In this document: piece after piece, positions 33,259-46,400 of the stretch
How the letters are laid out: each line of letters begins with the position of its first letter
How positions within the stretch are numbered: the stretch's first letter is position 1
DNA from: Chiridota heheva
Taxonomy: Eukaryota; Echinodermata; Holothuroidea; Apodida; Chiridotidae
Assembly (NCBI GenBank): GCA_020152595.1
Contig: JAIGNY010001472.1
Location: forward strand, 549,001-613,000
Direction of reading: 5' to 3'
Length of the DNA stretch: 64,000 nucleotides
The notes under the pieces: model-generated
Told to the model about the DNA's origin: nothing
Database searches by the model: none
Seen by the model: only the letters and a program-made list of their open reading frames with translations
Program-made: the position numbers and the translations under genes

Positions 33259-35398
33259 CCCAAACGAGATATCACGCTCGATTAGCATATGTGCAAAACA
33301 GTACTTTAACGCTTCAGCTAATAAGAACATAGTTGTTGTTTTTTTTCCATCAGAGATGATCGGTGGTATTTCCCGAGCCAATGTTATTATATATGCTAAA
33401 TTCACTCGGATTAAAATCCGAGTATTTTGAAAGATTTTCAGTGAATTTTGGAATGCAGAATTCGCTAAAACTACGCAACAATGTGAATTATTATTGCATC
33501 AACATATCGATCTACTTAATTCAAACATAGGAACACAGCAAAATATCCAAAAGATGCATAGGATATAATAAACGCTGCGAAAATCTGAATGTATCCGGGA
33601 GAGAACCTGACTCTTAAGTTAGTTATCGCATAAGCTCAAATCCCTTAAAGGGATCTTGATTTAAAAACAGTGGTTTTTTTCAACTGAAAGATGTTCGGAT
33701 ACACAAATTTCTACATTAATTTTAGTTTCATTCGTCACACTTGGAGATGGGCATTTTCATTTTTAACTTATAATAGTAAATTATAGTGTGGGCTGTTGCG
33801 GTGAGTGGAAATAGTGTAGGCTTATCATCAAGTTTAGGTAAGACTTTAGTAATCGTCAAGTTCCATTACCGCACAATTTGCATTGTAAACTTTCAGAAAA
33901 CAATTATTACGCTTAATCCTCGCTACAAATTTTCAGTCTTTCCACCCGCAAGAACCTCCATTTCGGCGGGTATGACTTTTAGACGCTGCTAGAAGCAATT
34001 AAGAAACCCACCATAAATAGTTCAGATTTTACGTATCAGTAATTACACTCCCAATCGTCTATATGCACACAATGGAACTTATTGTGATGGGCCAGATATT
34101 GTAGATTTGGTTATCACAGGGCCAAGGCATGCGTATAATGTGGGGCTGAGGATTCATTTTGACTTTAAAAGGATGTTTTCATCAGTGAGTTATAAACACT
34201 CTGGTGAGTTTGGATTTGTTGGACTGAAAATTTATGGCCAGGGTTATTCATCATGACTCGAATTTTGATGAGAGCCGTATTTGTTGGTAAAGGGCCTGCG
34301 GTATAGTTGCCTTTTTTGGTCATCCGGCTTTGATATGGAGGTTATGTAGAAGAAAAAGAAGCCTGTTTTGGGAACGAAGGCCTCGCCGCGCACAGGTGGA
34401 CGTATATAAAGGTAATCACATAATATTAAAGGTTTTTTATTCCAGTTTGAAATGGAATTGACCCTAAAATAACATATAATTTATGGCATAAAACCTGACT
34501 GTCATTCAGTATCTTGTTTTTTAGTCTATCTAGAGTATCATAGAGTTTCAAAATGTCCCTTTATTTTCGGGAAATTTCCTTAGATTTCTTTAATTTTCTG
34601 GAAATGTTACCTATATAATGTTACCAAATTTTCAATAGTTTCACCAAATTTTTATTTTATTCAATGTGACCAATTTTACCTCTCAACCGGGAAGAAAGCA
34701 TGCAATCCTCTCGGAAAGATGAAACGTTTTGTTGGGAACCCCCTTTTCCCGCTTCCTACACCCAAAATTTCGATGCGAAATAACAAAAAAAAAAAAAGGT
34801 CAACAGTTTTCGACCGAGAGATTCTTTAAACTTTTTGACTGTATGAACAGAAAGTAAAAGCTTTCCTTGCAGAATGATGACTATTAACTTTGACCAAGTT
34901 AGAGTAATCTATCTATTTTCCCACCTCTATGAAACTTAATATGTTAAGATTAACTATGTTAACATTTAATGTCTTTCACTTTCAGATAATGAATAATATT
35001 GCAATAGATAATCACTTCCTTATACATAGTATTCTTTCTGAGATATCCTGTCATAAAAAGGCAATGCTGATAATAATTTGCCATTGGATTGACTTAGTGA
35101 TTGGAAGAACTACATTTTAATTATACTCTAAATATACGCAAACCCAAATAAGAAAGTTTCGAAGTGCTGACAAACAACTATCTATGACATGAAAATCAAG
35201 AAAGCGGTTAACTTACAGCTGTACATGGTGAGTAACGCTCATGTTATTCTTGCAGGTCTATAGAAATTTCAAGTTTTTGAATTTGAAAATAGCACTTTCA
35301 AATTTTGACTTTCAGGCTCATCAAATTTTGATCGATTTTCTAATTTAGGCTAAATTTTTGATGTATTACTGCACGGCAAACAGCGAAAAATTCATATG
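33259..35398. other. No feature recognised
   Basis: AT-rich. At 33652-33655 a TTAA within CCCTTAAAGGG leads into AGGGATCTTGATT, a possible solo end of a TTAA element. No partner was found. No coding signal was recognised. Confidence 0.4.
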
Positions 35399-35641
35399 CA
35401 GGCGCGGATCCAGGGATTTCCAAAGGGAGAGGGGGGGGGGGTGGGCATCAGTTCTGACTAACATTTGCTCTGTGCATGAGGTTTGATACTCTTTGAGCAA
35501 AATTGCAAAGACGTTATTCTTCTCAAACTCTACTTATGTAGATATCAACCATAATTTCAATTAGAATGGAAACTTTTAGCGAAATAAGACCTTGTGCGGA
35601 GGCTATATGTGGTCTGCGCACACACCCTGGATTCGCGCCTG
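35399..35641. mobile_element. Small MITE with CAGGCGCGGATCCAGGG ends
   Basis: The left end CAGGCGCGGATCCAGGG pairs with the reverse complement of the right end, CAGGCGCGAATCCAGGG (16 of 17). Length is 243 bp. A G-run lies at 35430-35444. The flanks are TATG and CTATG, so a clean TSD is not resolved. No coding content. Confidence 0.8.
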
Positions 35642-36830
35642 CTATGTAATTTCATTTGTATATTTCAGTCACTAAAAATGAGAGTAAGTTTATTCCTGTT
35701 AGAATTTAATTGGAGGTGTGATAAAGACTAAAATACTTTCGAAATTTGTTGCACCGCCTTTAACTGTTCAAAGAATTACAATAAACGTTTGAAAAACAAA
35801 GGCTTTAAGAAAGAAAACACCAAGCATGCCAAGGTACATCCCAGAATGTACATAAACAATGTTGATATTGATGCCTGCCATTAACAGTTGGGAACATAAC
35901 CTTGCTATATGACCGTTACTGCGATATTATTAATTTCTGATGCCTTGACGGGGAAGTTCGAATTGAGCATTTCGTGGTTTGTAAAACGATCACTCGCGAA
36001 GAATCCGGATAATTCAAATTGCTCTAACTTATGCAGTTTCGATGTTCGTCACTACAGGAGAAGATTAAATGACGTCCAAGACATTATATTTTTGATTAAA
36101 TCTGGATCCAAGCATTTTCAGTCTCGGTAAAGTTCCCAAGATAAAGATTGTTCGTGGCCCATTTTGTGATGATCTTTGAAAAGGTAAGATTCGTCAATCG
36201 TTTTTCTGATCTGTGAAAGTCACTTTTCCTCATAGCAGACAACTTTTTATTAGGCTCAGTATGCTTTTATTAAGTGAACTATTAGTTTTGTCATATCTAA
36301 GCCACTTTCAAGTACTTTTAGTGGATGAAAATGCTCAGGAAAAATGCCAGTCCAAGTTCTCACTTCTTGGACCTAATTTCCTTCCTAACGTGATAAGATG
36401 TGGCTTTTCCGTAACGCTTTTCCGTAAGGCCTAGATCATGGCCATGCCTCAAATACCATGTACGCCTAGAAGCCTCGATTGCCTTACTCAGTCAGACCAA
36501 TAACTGAATAGTCCCTGCTTAGAAGTTAAGACTAGACCAGTACTATTATGAGTCACCCCATAAAATAATTTGCTACATAGGGCCTACCGGCAGTTGACCA
36601 CATCAATTATTACATAATAGAACTTCAGCAGACAAAAACTGATCCAAGTGAATGCTGGAAAAGGCAATTCCATAAATATAATATATAAAGCATACATTCA
36701 AAGCCCGCATCATCCCTGTGTTAGATTGCTCTTAGTATTGATATTCTTACTAAAATCTTGTCTTATGATTGATATTCTTAGTGTTTTAAAATGTAAGCAT
36801 ACAACATTGATAATTGCTAAGTTCTAATAT
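35642..36830. other. No feature recognised
   Basis: AT-rich sequence with short open frames that match no family I know. Confidence 0.4.
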
Positions 36831-36909
36831 TACTCATTGTTTTTGTGTAACGTTCTTAAGAGCAACTTTTACAAAAAATCAACAAAGAACAAAACCATCC
36901 TTACACAAT

Positions 36910-37196
36910 ACATTACAAAGTCATCTAGCACGTTCAAACAGAAACCTTCGAAACTCTAACATATTGCCAAAATACAGAATACGCGTCTACAAAAATGCAT
37001 TCATTTACCGTGCGGCAATTTACTTACAGACAGGAGAGTTAGAATTACTGTTTTAAACCTTTTATCTTTAATTTTGTTTCCTTGTTTTTTTATTCATATT
37101 CTTTTATTTTCTGCTATGTGTTTTAATATGTATATGCATGTACTTTTCCTTTTTTACAAATGTTTTAAATTTGTACTGGAATATTGAATAATAATG
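36910..37196 (+). pseudogene. Probable LINE reverse-transcriptase C-terminal tail and 3' UTR
   Basis: A short frame reads SNRNLRNSNILPKYRIRVYKNAFIYRAA, resembling the conserved tail of CR1/L2/Rex-type LINE polymerases, where (R/N)LR-S..L..P..R...Y..SF.YR(A/G)A normally precedes LWN.LP. The expected LWNxLP is missing; the frame diverges after YRAA and stops at 37056. A T-rich 3' region and a short AATAATGATAATAA tail (to 37202) follow, as in truncated LINEs. The assignment is by motif memory and moderate. Confidence 0.5.
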
Positions 37197-37250
37197 ATAA
37201 TAACTGCAGGTTCTAACACAATTTAGGAGCTATAGTCTAATTTCAGACTC

Positions 37251-37619
37251 CTACAGTATGAAATATTTGAAATTTATTATGTCATCTTTGACATCAAAAC
37301 CAAAATTTCTGTGTCGACTTCTGAAACTGTCATTCAGACGCAATGAATGCTCCACAGTAGCCCTCTTTAGTAAGCGTGTCCCAAAGTGTTGGAAATTTGT
37401 TATCATTTGCTGTCTTCTCTGGTATGTCCTAACTAAAATAAGAGTTTAATATACCGCAGTCCTATAAGTTTGTTGGAGTAGTCATGGTCATACTCAAATA
37501 ATTTCACACCCCTACAGTATGAAATATTTGAAATTTATTATGTCATCTTTGACATCAAAACCAAAAGTTCTGTGTCGACTTCTGAAACTGTCATTCAGAC
37601 GCAATGAATGCTGCACAGT
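37251..37619 (+). repeat. Direct duplication of 108 bp at 261-bp spacing
   Basis: 37251-37358 and 37512-37619 are nearly identical (two differences seen), starting CTACAGTATGAAATATTTG and ending CAATGAATGCT-CACAGT. The 153 bp between them is not duplicated. The high identity means a recent event or an assembly duplicate. Confidence 0.9.
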
Positions 37620-38009
37620 TACAAAATAGGATGACCCTTAACATTGCATTGTGGTACTGTTAATGAATGTTGATCATTTGCTACTTTTTTGCAACTTATT
37701 TTTTTGTCAAAAATGTGCCAATTTACTTTTGGATCTCAGATATAAAAAAAACAAACATAACATACAACTGGTATTGGTTTTGAACATAAGTGCCCGATCA
37801 TGCATTGTATATTTACCTTACACAACGCCTTGATATAGAAAGTTTATGAAATTGTAACTATTTCAAAATACAACAAAATGTTTCTTTCTTTTTTGTTTGT
37901 TCCAAAAACAATTTTATCAAAATTCTGGCATGTTGAAACGTTAAGCATATAAGTCTGTAGGTAGAGCTGTTTTTCTGAGTTGATTTGAAGCATACATTTT
38001 ATCATTATC

Positions 38010-38014
38010 TGGCT
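38010..38014 (+). repeat. 5-bp TSD TGGCT, left copy
   Basis: TGGCT here and at 38431-38435 directly abut the CAGACC / GGTCTG ends. Confidence 0.75.
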
Positions 38015-38430
38015 CAGACCCCTAGCTTTGCTGTTTCACAGGGGCAGCCCGACCTGCTCCTCCGATGACCAGCCCGCTTCGCTGGGGTCCGCCCTGCCCC
38101 TCAGAAATAAATGTAAGAATTATATATTTTTTATCTTTAATTTTTTTTAAATTAATAATTTTATTGAACCTTATAAATAAATACCTTACATGGATACAGA
38201 GCACAGAATGATAGCATAGTAAGCAATTGTCCTGTTTGGCTAATGACTGGTCCTTAAACAGAATAGTTTCATTCAGAGATATGATTATAGCTAAAATCCC
38301 AGAGCTTCTTCACCAAGGGCTTGAGCCTTAAGGGGACTACATGTCGAAAAGACGCAGCGATTCGCACGCATTATTGTGCCCCTCAACAAGTCTAGCACCC
38401 TGTCCCTTTTTAAATCAAGCTAGGGGTCTG
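38015..38430. mobile_element. MITE with CAGACCCCTAGCTT ends and 5-bp TSD
   Basis: The left end CAGACCCCTAGCTTTG pairs with the reverse complement of the right end, CAGACCCCTAGCTTG. Length is 416 bp. The left subterminus is GC-rich (AGGGGCAGCCCGACC onward) and includes CAGCCCGCTTCGCTGG. No transposase is present. Confidence 0.83.
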
Positions 38431-41400
38431 TGGCTAGACCAGTATAGAGCATTAAAGCAGAAATAACTGTGTTTTCTGTTATGTATTTTCTTCTGAGTGA
38501 GGAACAAGCTAGAGTACTATGCACTATTTTGATGTTCTTGTTCCCAGTCATGTTCTCACTTCAGAACTGATATCATTTGAAACTTTTTTTGCTTGTTGTT
38601 CTGCATTGCAGATTTGTGATTATTTCATGCTTTCACAGGCCCCATAAATCAATCTTATAGTACATGTGGATCTGAAATACTTGTTTTTTCCTCAGCAACT
38701 GAAAGAGACAACAACTTTTGTTAACTCTGTTGATTTTTAATTTGGCCCCTTAGATACAGTATATATATAAAGCAGTGTACTGTTGACAGGCCTTTACAGT
38801 AACATTATGTACCGTCTTCAAAAATCGTGTCATTACAATTAAATTATTCTGTCATATTGTTTATGTAGATTGAAAAGAATATAAATTGCGTGTAGTTCGG
38901 TGTTACTCTCTTTTATAGTTCCGCTGTTATATTGCAGCCATTTTTCTCACTTTCATACATTTATTTTTAAGAAAACTAACAACTGATTTGTACACAAACT
39001 GCCTTCATGCATGTTGCTTCAAGGCCCCTATACTGTATATTTAGAAATAACAAATCATATTCATTTCAGAACAATGTATATTAGGGGAAAAGATTTAAGA
39101 TTTTAATATAAATTCTTATTTTTGCAGCCCAGAATGTAAGAAGGGTCAACATATACATTGTTAAAATGCTGTCTTGTCCACTTAAAATTACTCTTTGTGC
39201 AACTTGCAAAAATGTTTGAATTCTACTTCTGCTCAAACACTGAAAGAGCTCAAAACTTCAATTAAAAACACATTTGGTCAAAAAAATTGTATAGCAAAAC
39301 CTAAATGATTTGTATAGCAAAACTATAACAACTTTTTTTTACCTCACGTATCATATTTGTATTCGTAACCTACAGTATCATTTGATGATATATTTTGTTC
39401 AAGTATCCCTCAGTTGTTTGAGTGGAAAGTACTGCAGCATCACTACCTTTTAGTTTCCTTCAAAGATTGTGGCAAAGCAACAAATCAAATAAGTACTATA
39501 TTTCTAAAAGAACAAAATGTGCTAAAATAAGTGCAGTATCAGGACTAGATCTGTATTTACCCATCAGTCATTTAGCTTGCATGGAAGCTACAGCAACACC
39601 AACTGAAGAAGAATACTGTGACTGACAGTGATACAGCATCGAATGATGTCTCCATCCATCCTGTTTTTTACAGCATACTTCATACATGATCAAATGAAAT
39701 AAGTGTTTATACTATATGCGAAATATTGTTTCATGAGATAATTCTTTCATATTATATTTTTCTTTGTTTTACCTACAGTAATGAACTGGATCAGTACATT
39801 TTGATATTGGAGCAGTGTAAGACATGAATATGGGTACCACAATATATCTTTGCATCAAAAGAAAAGGTAAACAAGATGCAGATGGTTTAATGTCTTATGC
39901 AAACTATCATTATTGATTCGTTAGAAAACTCAACTTAGAAAGAGTAAAGTGCCATGTAACTGGTTATTGGTAAATATTTACCATCTTTAACAATAATGTT
40001 ATTATTATAAAACTAATTAATTTGTGTAATGCAAAATCATGTTAAGCATTGTTATGCGCTGTACAAACAGACAAAGAGAAATGATGTAAAGGAGCAGGAA
40101 AATAAGTATAACTTTTTAAGGATTTTTTTTGAATATATTAATAAGATTTTGTGTCCACTTTCTGACACCAGGTTGAGGCATTGGTAGATTTGTTGATATC
40201 TAATAGTCTTTTATTTGTAGGACTTCATAGACACATACTTCGAAAGGCTGTCAAAAAAGACTAATAACATCTAAAACAATTACCTTACAGTTTGGTGTAA
40301 GAAAATATTGACAAGGAAGTCTAGTTAAAAAAGCATATTAAGTTTCAAACAAAAAGAGCAAATAAAAATTTGACCTCTATTAGGGTATGTATAATATGTG
40401 GTGTGCAGTATGATATAGAATATTTTTAAAGGGTAATATATTGTTTTTTTTCCTCTATTGACCGAGATAATTTATTTTTCACTGTGGGATATGGCAAAGA
40501 AAAAACAAAGCTAGTTGCTCTCTTTGAAACTATTATAGATTACAATTTCGATGGAAAAACAGGAAATAAAGGGCAGTCTCACTCATGAGACAACCAACAC
40601 TTTGTATTTGTGTGAACAATTATTTGTTGTGTTATTTCACAAAGCTTTAAAATACCCAATTTGAAACTAAATTCAATTTACATTATAAACTGATGCCTGG
40701 TCCTTTAAAGCAAACATACAAAGCTTGCTCAGATGTAAAGTAAAATATACCTGTAGTCCAAATCAAAGTTTAAAAGTTTACGAATGGGTAGGTGCCAGCT
40801 TTATGTAATTCTTTATATTTCCTTCCTAACTTTCACTTCTTGAAAATAAGGACAAAGTCTATTCCTGCTAGATTATGGTTACGGGTATGGTTCCTGCTAG
40901 ATAATGGTTAAGGGTATGGTCAACACATAAAAACGTTTGTTTAAAACTCCTTTCCATTTTTCACAAATGTGTGACAATGAATCAAAAAACAAAAGAAAAG
41001 AGTTACATACCGAAATAGGAAATTCCGCCCACTCGTACATCAGAAGAGGAACATAAAGAGGAACACAAATTTGCATAATTTGGCCTGGTAATTCAAAATG
41101 CTTTGAAATTGTCAATTTTGAACCGATTTGGATAATTTTTGCTGTTGCTATTTTCCATGGATTTTAAAGCAATTTAGCATAAGTTGCTGCTACACAACCA
41201 TATATCTGTAAAGAAGCACGTATACATATGAAGGGTTTAATGCATTGTGTATTTGTGATAAACTTGAAAGCAGATTTACATTTAAATCAAAAGAAATAAA
41301 TAAATTGTACTATCAAATAAAGTATTTTCTTGGACTTTTCTTAAGTGTTATGTGAATGTTTGTATTTTGTACCATTTATCCCCTAAATATTTATCTATAA

Positions 41401-41500
41401 ATTCATCTGCCTCAAACAAGAATAGTCATACCAGTTTTGTATGTATTTTGTGTTTTAGATTCCTGTAGATCTGATGGAGCCACTTTTATAATTGAAATAG
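38431..41500. other. Three kilobases with no recognised gene
   Basis: Uniform AT-rich, apparently single-copy sequence. The only structure I see is a 29-bp tandem pair at 40863-40920 (TCCTGCTAGAT-ATGGTTA-GGGTATGGT). Nothing suggests exons. Confidence 0.5.
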
Positions 41501-41616
41501 TAAACAGGCTTATTGTAACAGACCTGCAAAGTACACATAAATGTCCTGCATTCGCAAAGTAATGTGTTGTGTACCACTAAACCATTTTTGTCAGAAACAA
41601 GAATGGGTCTGCAACC

Positions 41617-41675
41617 AGTGAGTTCACGACTGGTTATCAAAGGCCGTGGCCGTCTTGATCTAATGTCCAGCACTG
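41617..41675 (+). mobile_element. Fragment sharing the central block of the SINE family
   Basis: ACTGGTTATCAAAGGCCGTGG at about 41630-41650 is identical to the minus-strand sequence just downstream of the B-box in the SINEs at 5346, 15978 and 25282. Looser similarity extends both ways (a CTTGATCTAA-TGTC block versus TTGACCTAATTGTC). A GGGGCGTTAAACATTGC stretch follows at 41685. This could be a remnant of a sister SINE family sharing a core domain. Confidence 0.55.
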
Positions 41676-41699
41676 GATGCTCCCGGGGCGTTAAACATT

Positions 41700-42734
41700 G
41701 CTATACTATGCTAAAATATTAAAATAATATTGAAAAGATATGCTATTCAATCTTACAGCCCAGAGAAAAGTTATGCCCAATTTTGAAATGCTTATTCTTG
41801 AAATGTTTTAATAGATAATAGAAAAAGAGTAATGCACCATCAGATGTAAAATATAATTGGATTTGAACAAACAAAAGTGCTACAATGATTTCATTTAAAA
41901 GTGTGAGGCAGATTTTCCAGGGGGAGAGGAAAACCACATTGTGTTAAAAGTTACCTTTCATTCAAATATTGATGTATGTTTGTTACAGAGGTACATTTTC
42001 CCTTAAAAATAAAAAAATGCTATCATGATCTTAGTTTAGATATGCTCATTGGGTTGGGGACTGTCTAGGACTGTTGTGGTGCCACATTTGGTTATCTATT
42101 GGGATATACCACTCATGTGAAGCCTTAGATAAGACCTTGTATTAAACATTCAGCCTTTCATGAAAACGGCTCATTCACACAGAAGAGGGGATGGAATTCG
42201 GTGAATGGAAAATTTGCAGTGACTCAAAATAACTCGATTTCTGTCTGGAACTTGGAAGCACCTTGAATCATGTAGATTATCTTCAAGAACATCTAGATGA
42301 AAACAGTATCACAACATTGAAAGACTAACAGTTAGTGACAAGGAGACGCGGCACCGCCCTCTGACTACATCACTTATATGCCTTAGAGTCATAGTCGTTG
42401 ATTTTCATATCATTTTACTCCTCTCAGGCCTTTCCCATGATTGCTTGTGATAGTTTCCCCAGCGCTCATGATAGCGCTTTAATATTATAGGTTATCCGAG
42501 CTCCCGTGGTGGGGACTGCTCCTCAGCGGTGTTATGTATACCCCTTACATTGCACAGAAGAAGAAGCTATTTTACTTATATAAAGCTGGAATGTTAATTT
42601 AACCAAGTCTGGAGTTCCATTTTACAAAAGTGAGTTATAAAAGTTTCAGAGGTAAACATTTATACCAGGTGTGTAAAACATGGTTGGTAAGGAACAGAGA
42701 CGTCACTATAAGGGGAAGGGGTCCCTCCCCAAAA
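41700..42734. other. No gene recognised
   Basis: AT-rich. AGCGCTCATGATAGCGCT at 42460-42477 is a small inverted/direct repeat. Confidence 0.4.
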
Positions 42735-42960
42735 ATGGGACTCCAGTTGGAAAAATGAAACAGGCAGTTGGAAATTCAACCGATCCTCTTCGGGAAACCC
42801 TCATAAATCCACCCAGTTGGAAACCCTCGTATATACACCCAGTTGGAAAACTAATGCCTCAACCCAACCCCCTCCCCCCCCCCCCCGCCCTTCCCACTAT
42901 CACCACCACCATTTAGAAGACTCTGAACTCAATCAGAATACCCCAGCGACGTTCTTGGTA
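42735..42960 (+). repeat. Dispersed repeat shared with 21690-21815, with internal minisatellite
   Basis: GTTGGAAATTCAACCGATCCTCTTC, ATAAATCCACCCAGTTGG, AGAAGACTCTG, AATCAGAA and CAGCGACGTTC match 21690-21815 in order. Four or five degenerate CCAGTTGGAAA units are spaced about 20-40 bp apart. A C-run lies at 42872-42885. Confidence 0.7.
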
Positions 42961-44988
42961 AGGAAACACAAGTGACTTAGAGTTAAAAGTGCCAGCATAT
43001 CAGGTTTGTGCTTCTATTCCCAGGGTCTCTAACCAACGAGGTACCACTTTTAATGGGTAAACCTCCATACTACGCCAGTGTGGTTAAAGTGTTTGCTAAA
43101 TGTAAGTGGCTCAAGCAATGCTATATTGCAAATACTTGGACAAAGGTCCCGAACACAATATTCCCCATGGACGATAGCTGCACTACTGATTGTGGCGCAG
43201 CCAGCATTCAAAATGTAAAGGGTCCAAGACCCCCTCCAAAGACAAAGGTGTTTGAATTTAGCTGAATTCTGAAGGCAATTTTAAAAAGCGAAATATATAT
43301 ACAACAAAGATTCTTTCAATTTTTAAAACTTTTTTGTGAAGGGAAAGTCCCCCTCTCATTCACCACGTGGCTACACCAATGACTACAGAGCATGTTGACG
43401 TTGTATGAGAGTAGCTGCAAAATAACATTTTTTAAACTTATTTTGGGAGCCTGCCCCTTCACAGTGATGTGTTTTAAATAATTCAATAAGGGGGATCACA
43501 ATAAACAGTGTTGGACCTATGGGATGAGGGGGTGGGGGTGGGGTTCATGGTATACAATTTTGGGGTGTGGAGGGTTGTGGTATAAAATGTCAAACTTTTG
43601 TCACAAAATACAAAAAAAAGTAATAGGTATATAAACAACTCATTTTTCAGGCGAAATATGCAAGCTATCACGGTTTTGGGGCCCAGAGCCCCTCTCACTA
43701 AATTTCAGAAAATTGTGTTCGATTGTTGGCTGATCGGAATTTAAAAAAAAAAATCCAAAATTGTAATAAATGTTACCTCATATTACTAAAGGGGTAAATT
43801 GGGTCCGTTAAATACTTATGGGGCCTACTTATCTATCTAAACTTGACAGTTATACAAATTAGGAAATATCTAGCTTTTCAAACGCTAAAGTTGATATGAC
43901 GGGTACACATCTTGAAGTTAGGTATACAATTACTCTTATAAATAACAAAATAAACACTTTCTCTTCATATACAATCCATTCTAAGAGTATTTTGTAAACC
44001 TCGAGCGTTTATTTCCCCTCCAATAACATCAGTTGTTCTTGAGAGGCAGGAGCGCTGTAGATCGTCTTTTGGTGTTGTACATCCGTTTTACAGACAAACA
44101 CTCAATGCGCAAACGTTATAATCATGGCGTCCAATTCAAGCCGACAGCAGGTCCAATCGAATTGTGATATAACTTTTTTTTTACACTTTAAACAACATTT
44201 GGTTTTACTTTACTTTACAAATTGCTGAGTTGTTTTTTTCGTGATTTTCATCTTTTTTTGCTACAGTCGGTTGTCAATTTTATCCCTTTTTTTTTTTTAT
44301 CTTTCATAGGCTGTTGTGCAAAAATTAGCGCTCATGTTGTGACATAAAACGATGTCGTTAATTGATAATAGTCGTATCTTATATCGTGTATCCCTACGAT
44401 AAATATGTGTTCTTCGGTTTTAGAGTAAATTGCCCTGATTCAGAACAAAGATTAGATAGAACTTCATCACTCGAATTCAAATTGATTGACACGTGATTTT
44501 AATTAAAGTCTTCGGGTCAATCGAGGTCATGTTTTCGACTGTTTAAGATGCTGTAATATGTTCAATTCTAAGCGATTTTGATGACAATTGTTGTCGTTTT
44601 CTTTGTTTTGAAGACCAGGTATCGTGTTAACATGGACATAATTATGATAAAAGTACTAGCACACTGTACACACAATGCGTACAGTACGTACCATCCACAA
44701 CCGAATGTGACGCCAGTGAAACAAAACAAGAATGTGCAGTTGGGGTAAAAGTTGTTTCAATATAACCTATTCAACCATTTCACGTCTGCATCATGGAAGA
44801 AACGATAATATTGTCCCGTTCTCCGCAAGCAGACAGAAAGTAATCTTCACTGAATGCCATGGGGGAAAGAGAGGATTCAAAATGAAGTTTCCTTGGAGGA
44901 TTTTTCTATTAAAAATAAATAAAAAACAAACAAACATTTTGTATCTCTCTGCGGGGAGTGTGAGAAAGTATTTCAGCCTGGCGAATGC
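42961..44988. other. No gene supported
   Basis: AT-rich with G-rich patches (43522-43545). 44124 has a well-contexted ATG (ATCATGGCG) in a short frame that I only list as a finding. Poly-T runs lie at 44173-44183 and 44289-44300. Confidence 0.4.
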
Positions 44989-44992
44989 TTAA

Positions 44993-45250
44993 AGGGCTAT
45001 GGACATGTATTAATTTCTATATTGGTTAAAAGAGTTCTAACATATGACAGCCTGAGCAGATCAGTGTTTAGCTCAATGAAGTTGAGGTTATAAATTGGGA
45101 ACTTTTCTGTTAAATTGCGTCTCCCATTTTTGAAATATATCTAGTCAAATGTTTTTGACTAAAGACTTCGGAAATTTGGCAGTCTTAAAGAGTATGAAAA
45201 TATCCACACGGTGTATTCAGTTTTTCATCTACTGTTTGCATACTGTACCT
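44993..45250 (+). mobile_element. TTAA-type MITE, left end (AGGGCTATGGACA type)
   Basis: TTAA at 44989-44992 is followed by AGGGCTATGGACATGTATTAA, matching the left end of 29039-29565. A TTGGTTAAAAGAGTT block follows. The right end was not identified, so the end coordinate is approximate. Confidence 0.6.
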
Positions 45251-45570
45251 GAAATAGAGCAATTTTCATTTTCATCATTTTTATGAAAATCTGCAGTAAA
45301 ATCTGGAAAATATGTGCTGATGTGTAGATAATTGGCTACAGCTGACTATTCACACCAGGGAATTAATAAGACAAGAAGGAGGTACCACTTTGTTCACACT
45401 ACAGTGCACAATATTCTCTGTTGTGTGCAACATGGAATACTATCTTCTGTTAATCACCCTTGCTCTTTATCTTTGCCTGAGTGACTTGTCTTCATTGTTG
45501 CAATGTAAAGTAAATTTGCAAAGTTTTCTGCAGCTCTGGAGTTTCTTCAATCTAAGGTATAGCAAATGAC

Positions 45571-46400
45571 AAACTAGAACATCATTTATATAGTAACTCA
45601 ACATATAACTCAACTCAAGCCTGTTTTTGTTGGTGAGTAGTTAAAGGTTCGGGCGCTTTTTGGACAGTAATTGAGACGCTTTTTTTCCATTAAAAAAACT
45701 GGCAGCTTTGTCAGTTTTCGAAAAAGTGTAGAAATCTTGCCTTCTCGTCCCATGGTTCCTACCTGCCTACTTATATGGTTTGAGCATAGGCGGGAATTGA
45801 GAGAAGCAAATGGACACTTTCCCCATCCTCACTTTTCGTACAAATAAATACTTTTGTATGGTGATGTGTTGTATTTTAGAGTGATTTTGTATCCCCCTCC
45901 ACACACACACTTTTGACTTTCCAACACTTTCGGTAGGCAAATCCCACCTATAGGTTTGAGATTTGGGTATCAGGATCAATGTTGACAATTACACATCGGG
46001 CAAATAGGTAAAAGGCTTCTTTTGAAAATTACTTCTTACCGTCAAAATTATTGATGGCATGCCTCCTCCCACCACGGCCCTCGGTGTCGGTGCCCCTGGT
46101 AAAATAATATGCTTTAGTTGTGTTGAATAAATACTAAATGTATGTGACAACTTCTATTTATTATGTAATATTTGTGAGTGAGTGGATTTCTATTTGGTTT
46201 AAACTTCAAGAATGACCTAGAATAATTTCATATAAATTTCAAAAGGGCGCCTCTAGGGCTGTCCGCTATCAACGATCAAAAGGGCACCTTCTGCTCTCCT
46301 TACTTTAGGGCAAGGGGCAGTATCGTCCCCCCCCTACCCCCCCTACCCCCACCCCACTACCCCCCCCCCCCTTCCCTACCGCGCGGCTCCAACATTGCTG
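45571..46400 (+). repeat. Dispersed repeat of about 0.8 kb, copy 2 (paired with 30991-32130)
   Basis: Same block order as copy 1, with fewer of the early sequences and with expanded C-runs at 46327-46372 where copy 1 has a single CCCCC. Both end near a GGTTCCGACATCGTTGC / GGCTCCAACATTGCTGC motif. Confidence 0.8.
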
